NCBI RefSeq assembly: GCF_022760175.1
Contig: NZ_CP094326.1
Coordinates: 3,646,804 to 3,710,803, forward strand
DNA length: 64,000 nucleotides
From: Zhouia spongiae
GTDB lineage: Bacteria > Bacteroidota > Bacteroidia > Flavobacteriales > Flavobacteriaceae
Direction: 5' to 3'
Shown one piece after another: positions 17,894 to 26,229 of the stretch. A program made the translations under genes and the position numbers. The notes below the pieces were generated by a model. That model searched no databases. It had not been told where the DNA came from and saw nothing but the letters and a program-made list of their open reading frames with translations. The first letter of the stretch is position 1; every line of letters begins with the position of its first letter.

Positions 17894-18631
17894 ATGCTAT
17901 CAATATTTTCTTCTAAACATTTTGTTGCCGATCTGTTTGAAAATTTCACAGACATACATTGTCATTTGATCCCTGCTGTTGATGACGGGGCTAAAGATGT
18001 CAATGTCAGTTTAAGCATGCTTGAACTGTATAAATCACTTGGTTTCAAAAACATCATAGCGACTCCTCATATGATGGAAGATTATTATAATCTTGATGCC
18101 GTTAAGATCAATAATGGTCTTGCAACATTAACGACACACAAAAATTTCGAAACTATCGGGATAAAGGTTAGAGCTGCGGCTGAACACCTGATGGACCAAC
18201 AGTTTATGAATATGACTGCAGCCAAAACCCTGCTCCCTCTAAAAGACCAGGCTGTTTTAGTAGAAACCGGATTCATTTCTAAACCCATGCAATTCGACGA
18301 GATGTTATTTGAAATGGAAAATCAGGGATACGAAACTATCTTGGCACATCCGGAGCGTTATATGTATATAAAAGGCATCAAAAGCTATGAAAGCATCAAG
18401 AAAAGAGGATGCGCATTTCAGCTAAACATCCTTTCTTTAAGCGGTAATTACGGAGCGGGAGTTCAAAAAAAGGCAGAGCAGCTTTTGCTGAATGGAATGA
18501 TTGATTACATCGCTACAGATGCACATCACGAGCGCCATCTGAAACAAGTTAAAGAATTAAAGATTTCCAAAAAACTAATTCCCTATGTCGAACGGGCAGT
18601 CATTAATACGAAAAGAGATTTTGAATTTTAA
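17894..18631 (+). CDS. PHP-type protein-tyrosine phosphatase (CpsB/CapC family)
   Basis: This 245-residue PHP-fold metallo-phosphatase has metal ligands in DIHCH (His22, His24) near the N-terminus. Further ligand-type residues lie in AAEHLMD, ILAHPERY and TDAHHER. The CpsB/YwqE family dephosphorylates BY-kinases that control capsule chain length. The Wzc-like kinase encoded 3.4 kb away is the obvious substrate candidate (inference from context). It is separated from wza-wzc by three unrelated genes and transcribed in the opposite direction. Confidence 0.9.
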   Translation: MLSIFSSKHFVADLFENFTDIHCHLIPAVDDGAKDVNVSLSMLELYKSLGFKNIIATPHMMEDYYNLDAVKINNGLATLTTHKNFETIGIKVRAAAEHLMDQQFMNMTAAKTLLPLKDQAVLVETGFISKPMQFDEMLFEMENQGYETILAHPERYMYIKGIKSYESIKKRGCAFQLNILSLSGNYGAGVQKKAEQLLLNGMIDYIATDAHHERHLKQVKELKISKKLIPYVERAVINTKRDFEF

Positions 18632-18662
18632 CGGTCTCTGACCGTACAATTTTAGTTATATA

Positions 18663-18692
18663 AAAAAGAGGAGATCAGGATCTCCTCTTTTT
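18663..18692. terminator. Bidirectional terminator
   Basis: The perfect 14-bp inverted repeat AAAAAGAGGAGATC / GATCTCCTCTTTTT flanks a 2-nt centre. It lies between the convergent PHP-phosphatase and lpd genes. Confidence 0.9.
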
Positions 18693-18721
18693 ATTTTTCA
18701 CTCATATCGCTCGCTCACGAT

Positions 18722-20128
18722 CTAAACATGTAACGGCCTGTTGTCTGTCGCCGCCAGGGCTGCTTCTTTCACCGCCTCTGCATAAGTCGGGTGCGCATGG
18801 CTCATGCGCGATATATCCTCGGCACTTGCCCTGAATTCCATCGCGGTTACTGCTTCTGCAATAAGATCGGCTACACGGGCACCTACCATATGTACCCCCA
18901 GTACCTCATCAGTCTCAGCATCCGCTAATATTTTAACGAATCCATCTATATCCATGCTGGCTCTCGCTCTCCCTAATGCACGCATCGGGAATTTCCCCGC
19001 CTTGTATTTAACCCCTTCTTCTTTCAGCTGGGCTTCTGTTTTTCCGACAGCTGCCACTTCCGGCCATGTATAAACAACGCCAGGGATAAGGTTATAATCG
19101 ATATGCGGTTTTTGCCCGGCCAATGACTCTGCCACCATTACACCTTCTTCTTCGGCCTTATGGGCCAACATTGCACCTCTTACAACATCACCAATGGCAT
19201 AAATATTCGAAACATTTGTTTGAAGGTGTGCGTTCACTTCTACTTGTCCCCGCTCATTTAATTTCACACCGGCTTTACCGGCATTCAGACCGTCTGTATA
19301 TGGCCTTCTTCCTACTGATACCAAACAGTAATCTGCTTCAAAAACAACCTCATTTCCTTTTTTGTCATCAGCTTTTACAATTACCTGATCTCCTTTGCGG
19401 GTAACTTCTTTAACCTTATGGCTTGTATTGATCTTAAAGCCTTGTTTTTTCAATACTTTGGTGAGCTCCTTAGAAAGATCGGCATCCATTGTTGGTATAA
19501 TCTTATCCATAAACTCAACTACCGTAACCTCGGCACCTAAACGACTGTATACCTGACCCAGTTCCAAACCTATAACCCCACCACCAATAACAACCAGGTG
19601 TTTTGGTATTTCTTTAAGCTTTAAAGCTTCCGTAGAAGTGATAATTCTCTCCTTATCTATATCTATAAAAGGAAGGGTCGATGGTTTTGACCCTGTTGCT
19701 ATGATCGTATTTTTTGCCTCGATTTGTTCTGTAGAACCATCATTCTTCTTGATTTCTATATGAGTAGCATCTGCAAAACTCCCCAATCCTTCATAAACAT
19801 CAATATTGTTCTTATCCATCAAGAACTTAACACCTCCCGATGTCTGGTCAACAACAGCCTGCTTACGTGCTATCATTTTCTCAAGATTTACTTTCACCTC
19901 TCCAGGTATTTCTATCCCGTGTTCTTCAAAGTGTTTTACAGCGTCATGATAATGGTGAGAAGAATCCAAAAGTGCTTTTGAAGGAATACACCCAACGTTT
20001 AAACATGTACCTCCAAGGGTTGAATATTTCTCGATTATGGCTGTTTTCATTCCTAATTGAGCACAGCGGATCGCTGCTACATACCCACCCGGACCTGAGC
20101 CGATAACGGCTACATCGTATTGGTTCAT
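18722..20128 (-). CDS. lpdA: Dihydrolipoyl dehydrogenase (E3)
   Basis: This 468-residue flavoenzyme has the FAD-binding motif IGSGPGGYVAA, redox-active cysteines Cys42 and Cys47 in GGTCLNVGC, and the NAD-binding motif GGGVIGLELG. The C-terminal dimerisation domain has the catalytic His-Pro pair in SHAHPTYAEAVKEAA. It reoxidises dihydrolipoamide in the 2-oxoacid dehydrogenase complexes and the glycine-cleavage system. No E1 or E2 gene is adjacent. The 225-bp gap upstream should carry its promoter, though I could not pick a clear one. Confidence 0.97.
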   Translation of the reverse strand: MNQYDVAVIGSGPGGYVAAIRCAQLGMKTAIIEKYSTLGGTCLNVGCIPSKALLDSSHHYHDAVKHFEEHGIEIPGEVKVNLEKMIARKQAVVDQTSGGVKFLMDKNNIDVYEGLGSFADATHIEIKKNDGSTEQIEAKNTIIATGSKPSTLPFIDIDKERIITSTEALKLKEIPKHLVVIGGGVIGLELGQVYSRLGAEVTVVEFMDKIIPTMDADLSKELTKVLKKQGFKINTSHKVKEVTRKGDQVIVKADDKKGNEVVFEADYCLVSVGRRPYTDGLNAGKAGVKLNERGQVEVNAHLQTNVSNIYAIGDVVRGAMLAHKAEEEGVMVAESLAGQKPHIDYNLIPGVVYTWPEVAAVGKTEAQLKEEGVKYKAGKFPMRALGRARASMDIDGFVKILADAETDEVLGVHMVGARVADLIAEAVTAMEFRASAEDISRMSHAHPTYAEAVKEAALAATDNRPLHV

Positions 20129-20353
20129 AATATATTTTGTTGTAAGTTTTATAATTAAAATGAACTCGCCCAGACTTTTTTCAAAGAATTAAGCGATTTC
20201 AAAAACAGCAACAAAAATACAAATGTTTTACCGGACTGCCATGAAGTTTAAGTCTTGACTTTTAGATATTTCTTAAAGATTCTTTTATCTGAATTGGTGA
20301 ATATTATCTCTGATCTGCTTTATGTTTAATTTACAGGCCTAAAATCACCTTTA

Positions 20354-20944
20354 TCATAATTTAAAATTCTTTTTGGCCAACTCCTTTCTGACCCTGCTCA
20401 AACTTTCCGGGGTAATACCCAAATACGAAGCGATCATCCACTGAGGTACGCGTAAGGTTAAGTCGTAATGGAGTTTTATAAAATCCAAATACCTTTTTTC
20501 TGCGGAGGCTCCAAGCAATAAATTTATCCTTTTCTGCAAATGCCTTATATGATTGTGTAACAATCGGTTGTTGTATTTCCTGAACGATTCACTTTCTTCA
20601 GATAGCTTATTGATGAACTCCTTGTTTACTAAAATTACCACGGTGTCTTCTATGGCTTCAATAAAGTAATCCGCAGGTTCATTAAAATAAGCACTACTTC
20701 TATCCGATATCAACCAGCTTTCCGGAGCAAACTGAATAATATGTTCTTTACCGTCTTCATCTACAGTAAATGCTCTTAAAAGTCCCTGCTCCACAAAAAA
20801 TGTATCATAGCACACCTCTCCTGGCTGCAGTAAATACGTTCCCTTCTTAAACTCAAGAGCCCGGACTGTGTCTGCTAATTTTTCACATTGCTGATCTTCT
20901 ATTCCCGATTTATCTACCAGATAATTTTTAAAATTCTCAAACAT
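20354..20944 (-). CDS. Crp/Fnr-family transcriptional regulator
   Basis: This 196-residue protein has a cyclic-nucleotide-binding-like beta-roll (about 20-120: FKKGTYLLQPGEVCYDTFFVEQGLLR) and a C-terminal HTH ending IASYLGITPESLSRVRKELAKK. It lacks Fnr cysteines, and its effector is unknown. I start at MFENFKNYL. In-frame ATGs at 20998 and 21025 would extend it by 18 to 27 residues, nearly into the divergent Fur-family promoter, and the extra residues look non-conserved. The divergent arrangement hints at a link to the metal island but proves nothing. Confidence 0.88.
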   Translation of the reverse strand: MFENFKNYLVDKSGIEDQQCEKLADTVRALEFKKGTYLLQPGEVCYDTFFVEQGLLRAFTVDEDGKEHIIQFAPESWLISDRSSAYFNEPADYFIEAIEDTVVILVNKEFINKLSEESESFRKYNNRLLHNHIRHLQKRINLLLGASAEKRYLDFIKLHYDLTLRVPQWMIASYLGITPESLSRVRKELAKKNFKL

Positions 20945-21020
20945 CTGCTGTTTTTTAAAAACCCATTTTATAATTCCATAAAGATACTTTGTTTCCATCA
21001 TATTTTGAATTTGTATTTTG

Positions 21021-21028
21021 TACATTTG
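21021..21028 (+). promoter_or_regulatory. Bacteroidota-type -7 box of the Fur-family gene
   Basis: TACATTTG matches TAnnTTTG, 15 bp before the start codon. The implied 5' leader is very short. Confidence 0.4.
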
Positions 21029-21042
21029 ATTATCCGTAATTT

Positions 21043-21456
21043 ATGCTAATGAATCTGGAAAAAGCTTTAAATAAGCATCATATCAAGCCTACCTCTATGC
21101 GGTTGTTGGTGTTAAAACAATTAATAGGGTGTAAAAGTGCCATGAGTCTTGGTGATCTGGAAGCTTGTTTTGAAAAGGCCGATAAAACCACATTATACAG
21201 AACCTTAAAGACTTTTGAAGAAAAGAAGCTGATCCATAGCATCGACGACGGTACAGGAGCAATAAAATATGCTATGTGTGAAGAAGGTTGCGAATGTGAA
21301 CCTAAGGATCAACACATCCATTTTCATTGTACTGAGTGCAAAGAGACATTTTGTTTTACACAATCTAAAATACCTTCTACGAACATTCCTTCCGGTTTTA
21401 CAGTTAAGAAAGTTAATATGGTATATACAGGCACATGCCCCAATTGCAATCCATAA
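21043..21456 (+). CDS. Fur-family metal-responsive transcriptional regulator
   Basis: This 137-residue protein has an N-terminal winged helix (about 10-80: TTLYRTLKTFEEKKLIHSI). The C-terminal metal-binding domain contains the HIHFHCTEC block and two CxxC-type pairs (CTEC and CPNC) expected for a structural zinc site. It heads a run of metal-efflux genes, so it probably controls them. A TGCAA-N5-TTGCA site lies 4 bp after its stop. A second Met (21049) is an alternative start. Whether it senses zinc, cobalt, iron or copper cannot be read from sequence. Confidence 0.9.
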   Translation: MLMNLEKALNKHHIKPTSMRLLVLKQLIGCKSAMSLGDLEACFEKADKTTLYRTLKTFEEKKLIHSIDDGTGAIKYAMCEEGCECEPKDQHIHFHCTECKETFCFTQSKIPSTNIPSGFTVKKVNMVYTGTCPNCNP

Positions 21457-21459
21457 TTT

Positions 21460-21474
21460 TGCAAACCGGTTGCA
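21460..21474. promoter_or_regulatory. Candidate operator TGCAA-N5-TTGCA
   Basis: The interrupted palindrome TGCAAACCGGTTGCA lies between the Fur-family gene and the small periplasmic-protein gene. It sits about 13 bp upstream of a TATCTTTA -7-like box (21487-21494), so a bound repressor would cover the -33 region. Confidence 0.5.
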
Positions 21475-21498
21475 TTAAATTATTTTTATCTTTACAAT

Positions 21499-21804
21499 GT
21501 GAAATCAATAGCATTCATATTATCGCTTTTTTTAATCGGACTCTCCCTGGCTCCGTGTTCTGATGCCGAGGTGAAAGCAGAATGTGAAATGCAGGTAACT
21601 GCCGATCATAACGATCACGAACAACATATAGATCTTTGTTCTCCCTTTTGTGTATGTCAATGCTGCCATTCTCATACGACTTTTCCAACACAACTATTTG
21701 AGGTTAAAAATACACACACTGTTATAGTGTCAGTTACAAACAACTACCTAAGCCTGGTAACCGACTCTCACCTGGAAAAACTACTCCGCCCTCCCCAGAT
21801 ATAA
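21499..21804 (+). CDS. Small His/Cys-rich periplasmic protein (DUF6660-like)
   Basis: This 101-residue protein starts at GTG. It has a signal peptide (IAFILSLFLIGLSLAPC) followed by a metal-ligand-rich stretch: HNDHEQH, then CSPFCVCQCCHSH. It resembles the small DUF6660-type proteins found beside CusA/CzcA pumps in Bacteroidota. A role in periplasmic metal binding or delivery to the RND system is inference. The Cys in APCSD could be a lipid site, but the lipobox is weak. Its stop codon is the first base of the outer stem of the structured leader. Confidence 0.75.
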   Translation: MKSIAFILSLFLIGLSLAPCSDAEVKAECEMQVTADHNDHEQHIDLCSPFCVCQCCHSHTTFPTQLFEVKNTHTVIVSVTNNYLSLVTDSHLEKLLRPPQI

Positions 21805-21889
21805 TTCAACATATCCACGTTTACAACCCATAATGGTCTTCTGTACAGTAAGACCCCATGGTCTATACCATAAAAAAATGTTGAATTAA
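21802..21889 (+). promoter_or_regulatory. Structured RNA leader candidate (three-way junction) before the RND pump gene
   Basis: An outer 11-bp perfect stem TAATTCAACAT / ATGTTGAATTA (21802-21812 with 21879-21889) encloses two hairpins. These are GGTCTT/AAGACC (21835-21855) and ATGGT/ACCAT (21858-21871). The outer stem closes 10 nt before the ATG of the pump gene. No T-run follows, so it is not a standard terminator. It could regulate translation or process the mRNA. Confidence 0.5.
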
Positions 21890-21899
21890 TACTATCATA

Positions 21900-24800
21900 A
21901 TGATTAATAAAATCATTGATTTTTCAATCAATAACAAATTTATCATAGGGTTATTCACCCTTGCTATTGTCGGGGCCGGTATCTGGAGTATGACAAAAGT
22001 ACCCATAGATGCTGTTCCGGACATAACCAACAATCAGGTGCAAATTATTACACAGGCACCTAATTTAGGAACTGAAGAAATTGAACAATTCATCACATAT
22101 CCGGTAGAACTGGCTATGAGTAATCTTCCTGAAGTTGAAGAAATAAGGTCTATATCGCGTTTCGGGCTTTCAGTGGTTACAATCGTTTTCAATGATGATA
22201 TGGGGACTTATCTCCCCAGACAACTTGTTTCTGAAAAACTACCTGAAATACAAGAACAAATTCCCGAAGGCTTCGGAAAGCCTTCCATGGGGCCTATCTC
22301 GACAGGACTAGGGGAAATTTACCAATATACACTTGAGGTAGACCGGGCTTATACCGACAAATATAACGAAACCGATCTTCGAACCATCCAGGACTGGATT
22401 ATCAGGAGACAAATGGCCATGGTTCCGGGGGTTATAGAAGTGAATGCTTTTGGAGGGAGGAAGAAACAGTATGAGATCACCGTTAAACCTGATGATCTAA
22501 GAGCCATCGGACTTTCTATCTCGGATGTCTTTACGGCTCTTGAAAATAACAATCAGAATACAGGAGGTGCGTATATCGAAAAAAACCATCAAGCTAACTT
22601 TATAAGAGGAGAAGGACTGGTTAAATCTGTATCCGATATTGAAAATATAGTTGTCAAGAATGTAAACAATATCCCGATCAGGATAAAAGATATCAGCAAT
22701 GTAACCATAGGAAGCGCCGTAAGATACGGTGCCCTTACCAAAGACGGAGAGGGTGAGGTTGTCGGAGGTATGATCCTTATGCTAAAAGGGGCCAATTCCA
22801 ACAACGTCATAACAAATGTAAAGTCCCGAATGCTGCAAATACAACAATCACTCCCCGAGGGAGTAACGGTAAAGCCCTTTTTGGACCGGAGTGAATTAAT
22901 TTCAGAAACTACCGGAACAGTTACCAATAATCTATTAGAAGGAGGACTTATCGTTATTTTCGTTTTAGTTCTCTTGCTGGGAAACTGGCGGGGAGGACTC
23001 ATTGTCGCCTCCACAATTCCTTTATCTCTCTTATTCGCATTTATACTGATGAATGTTTTTGGCGTATGGGCCAACTTGATGAGCCTGGGTGCTATTGATT
23101 TCGGAATTATTGTAGACGGTGCTGTTATTATTGTAGAAAGTACGGTTTTTTTAATTACGACAAAGGTAATATCAAGCCAAGAATTATCATCGCACGAAAA
23201 AGACCTGCTGACAGCCTCGGCTTCAAAAAAAATGATGAACTCTGCATTCTTTGGTCAGCTTATCATCCTGATTGTGTTCATCCCCATATTGGCTTTGGAA
23301 GGAGTTGAAGGAAAAATGTTCCAGCCAATGGCCCTTACATTTATATTCGCTATGATCGGTGCTATGATACTTTGCCTGACATATGTACCAATGGCTTCTG
23401 CTTTATTTCTAAAAGTATCAAAAAGCAGAAAAAAATCTTATGGAGACCGGTTTGTTCGTTGGATAGAAAATAAATACGAACCCCTTCTTTCCATGGCTTT
23501 AAAAAAAGGAAAATTCATTCTGGGTGGTGCCGTATTCATCTTTACGCTTACTATTTTCATGTTCAGCAAAATGGGCGGTGAATTCATCCCTCAACTTGAT
23601 GAAGGTGATCTTGCCTTTCATGCGATACTGAAACCCGGAAGTTCACTCTCCGAAACCATAGAAACTACCACCAAAATTGAACAAATCATAAAAGCTGAGT
23701 TTCCGGAAGTAAAATCTGTTATAAGCCGGATTGGCGTTGCAGACGTACCTACAGATCCGATGCCTATGGATATTGCAGATGTTTTCGTCATACTTGATGA
23801 CCCTTTAGAGTTTACGTCTGCTGATAACAAAGAAGAACTCGTCGAAAAAATCAAGAAAGCTATAAGCATCATCCCGGGGGTTAATTATGAATTCACACAA
23901 CCGATTGAAATGCGTTTTAATGAACTTCTTACCGGAGTAAGAGAAGATGTGGCTATCAAATTATTTGGCGAAGATCTGGAAGTACTGGCTGCCAAAGCTG
24001 AAGAAATTGGCAAACTCATCGCTAATATTCCTGGTGTCGCCGATATGAAAGTAGAAGCTACCACCGGGCAACCTCAGATATCTGTGGAATACAACCGAAA
24101 CAAACTGGCACAATACGGATTGCAGGTAAATGAATTGAATAACGTTATTCAGGCAGCTTTTGCCGGTGCCAGTGCCGGAGTCATTTTTGAAGGGGAAAAA
24201 CGCTTCGATATGGTTGTTCGTCTGGACGAAACAAACCGTACGGACATATCTGATATCAAAAACCTTTTCATAACGCTCCCGTCAGGAAGCCAGATCCCAT
24301 TAAGGGAAGTAGCGGAAATCAGTTACCGTCCGGGACCGATGCAAATAAGCCGGGATAACACCAACAGAAGGACTTATGTCGGCATCAATATAAGAGACCG
24401 CGACGTAAAATCGGTTGTACAGGACATCCAAAAACAACTCAAGGCTAACTTTAAACTCCCTCCCGGTTATTACATAAGGTACGGTGGGGCCTTCGAGAAC
24501 CTTGAACGGGCAAGCAACCGCTTACAGATGGTCGTTCCCTTAGCATTGTTTCTCATATTCATTCTTATCTATTTTGCTTTAAAATCATTTCCGCAAACCC
24601 TGATGATCTATGTTGCCATTCCTATGGCTACCATAGGAGGTGTATTAGCCTTATGGATTCGGGATTTACCGTTCAGTATCTCGGCAGGAGTTGGATTTAT
24701 AGTGCTTTTTGGAGTGGCTGTATTGAACGGTTTGGTGATGGTCAGTGGACTTAATGAACTGAAAGAAGAAGGCGTTACCAATTTAAAAGAGCGGATTTTA

Positions 24801-26228
24801 AAAGGAACTAAACGCCGAATCCGTCCCATAATGCTAACTGCTTTTACCGATGTGCTGGGGTTCTTACCCATGGCGCTTTCGGTTTCAGCCGGAGCAGAAG
24901 TACAAAAGCCTCTAGCCACCGTGGTCATAGGAGGGTTAATCACTTCTACCCTGCTAACCCTCTTCATCTTACCTATACTATATCATTGGGTTGAAAAAAA
25001 ATCATCTCAGGTAAAATTAAATACGAAACTCGTATCTACTGTGGCTGTATTCGTTTTACTAATGGCTATACCATCTGCGGTAAATGCACAAAATAATCCT
25101 TATGCGGAGATCAGTATACACGAAGCCGTCGCCATCGCCCGGAAAAATTATCCCCTGCTTCAGCAAAAATTAGCTGAGATTGAAAAACAAGAGGCTTTAA
25201 AAAGCACAACTTTTGATTTAGGCACCACCCGGGTATTTACCGGTGGAGAAGAGATAAATGGCGATGCAGGTATCTATACGACGATTGGTTTCAGTCAGTC
25301 GGATATCGATATTCTCGGTTCATTTTCTAAAAGAAAGCTCCAAAAACAAAAAATAGAATACGCAAAACAATTATATCAGCTAACAGAACTAGAAGTAGCT
25401 GCCGAAGTAAAAAAATCCTGGGCACAGGCACTTAAATACAAAAGGCAATTGTATCTATATACTGAATTAGATGCTATTTATTCGAATTTTTCCAAAGCAG
25501 TTGCCTTAAATTATGAAGTGGAGGCGATCTCAAAACTAGAATATCTGGCAGCTAAAAATCAAGCCTTACAGATTCAAAACAAACTGGATCAAATAGAAAA
25601 AGATTATAATATTGCCGTTGAGCAATTAAATCTTTGGCTGGTTTCGGATACATTATATACGGTTTCCGATGATTTGGAACCTTTGTTAATCGATACACAG
25701 CAACTAACTGTCAATTCGCACCCTGCATATTTAGCCAATGAAAAAAAGCTCGAATTGGCTGAAGCAAATCATAAAAGCACTAAATCAAATATGCTCCCTA
25801 AATTCAACCTTCAGGGCGGATTGCAAGAGGTAAACAACAATAGTGGATTTTATAGTTATCAGGCAGGCATCTCAATCCCTTTTTTATCAGGAAACGACAA
25901 GGCCAGAATTAAAACGGCAAAATTTGATACAGAGATCATCAGGTTACAAACAGATTACAATAAAAAGCTAATTGAATCTGAGCTTAAACAAGCTATTGTA
26001 ACTTATAAGAAATGGGCAGAATCATGGAATTTTTATAAAACCGAGGTACTCCCCCTGGCTAAAGAACAGCGCTCCGGAGCCTTATTAGCCTACAAAGAAG
26101 GTTCTATAGATTATACGGGGTTCACGCAGATGATCAAAGAAGCTGTTGCCTCAGAAATTGCAGCTCAAGAAGCTCTTGTTAATTATTTAAACAGTTTATT
26201 CCAATTACAATATTTCAAACAATCTTAA
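21900..26228 (+). CDS. Heavy-metal RND efflux pump (CzcA/CusA type) fused to a TolC-like domain
   Basis: This 1442-residue protein has two parts. Residues 1 to about 1040 are a complete HME-type RND transporter, with the membrane charge motif D400-F-G-I-I-V-D406 in TM4 and a second 12-TM half ending near ILPILYHWVEKKSS. A signal-like hydrophobic segment follows (about 1045-1064, ending PSAVNAQ), then about 378 residues of TolC/OEP-like helical repeats. The pump exports divalent or monovalent heavy metals using proton motive force, with the adaptor encoded 1 nt downstream. The fused part may be cleaved to yield an outer-membrane channel (inference). I see no frameshift. Confidence 0.93.
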   Translation: MINKIIDFSINNKFIIGLFTLAIVGAGIWSMTKVPIDAVPDITNNQVQIITQAPNLGTEEIEQFITYPVELAMSNLPEVEEIRSISRFGLSVVTIVFNDDMGTYLPRQLVSEKLPEIQEQIPEGFGKPSMGPISTGLGEIYQYTLEVDRAYTDKYNETDLRTIQDWIIRRQMAMVPGVIEVNAFGGRKKQYEITVKPDDLRAIGLSISDVFTALENNNQNTGGAYIEKNHQANFIRGEGLVKSVSDIENIVVKNVNNIPIRIKDISNVTIGSAVRYGALTKDGEGEVVGGMILMLKGANSNNVITNVKSRMLQIQQSLPEGVTVKPFLDRSELISETTGTVTNNLLEGGLIVIFVLVLLLGNWRGGLIVASTIPLSLLFAFILMNVFGVWANLMSLGAIDFGIIVDGAVIIVESTVFLITTKVISSQELSSHEKDLLTASASKKMMNSAFFGQLIILIVFIPILALEGVEGKMFQPMALTFIFAMIGAMILCLTYVPMASALFLKVSKSRKKSYGDRFVRWIENKYEPLLSMALKKGKFILGGAVFIFTLTIFMFSKMGGEFIPQLDEGDLAFHAILKPGSSLSETIETTTKIEQIIKAEFPEVKSVISRIGVADVPTDPMPMDIADVFVILDDPLEFTSADNKEELVEKIKKAISIIPGVNYEFTQPIEMRFNELLTGVREDVAIKLFGEDLEVLAAKAEEIGKLIANIPGVADMKVEATTGQPQISVEYNRNKLAQYGLQVNELNNVIQAAFAGASAGVIFEGEKRFDMVVRLDETNRTDISDIKNLFITLPSGSQIPLREVAEISYRPGPMQISRDNTNRRTYVGINIRDRDVKSVVQDIQKQLKANFKLPPGYYIRYGGAFENLERASNRLQMVVPLALFLIFILIYFALKSFPQTLMIYVAIPMATIGGVLALWIRDLPFSISAGVGFIVLFGVAVLNGLVMVSGLNELKEEGVTNLKERILKGTKRRIRPIMLTAFTDVLGFLPMALSVSAGAEVQKPLATVVIGGLITSTLLTLFILPILYHWVEKKSSQVKLNTKLVSTVAVFVLLMAIPSAVNAQNNPYAEISIHEAVAIARKNYPLLQQKLAEIEKQEALKSTTFDLGTTRVFTGGEEINGDAGIYTTIGFSQSDIDILGSFSKRKLQKQKIEYAKQLYQLTELEVAAEVKKSWAQALKYKRQLYLYTELDAIYSNFSKAVALNYEVEAISKLEYLAAKNQALQIQNKLDQIEKDYNIAVEQLNLWLVSDTLYTVSDDLEPLLIDTQQLTVNSHPAYLANEKKLELAEANHKSTKSNMLPKFNLQGGLQEVNNNSGFYSYQAGISIPFLSGNDKARIKTAKFDTEIIRLQTDYNKKLIESELKQAIVTYKKWAESWNFYKTEVLPLAKEQRSGALLAYKEGSIDYTGFTQMIKEAVASEIAAQEALVNYLNSLFQLQYFKQS

Positions 26229-26229
26229 A

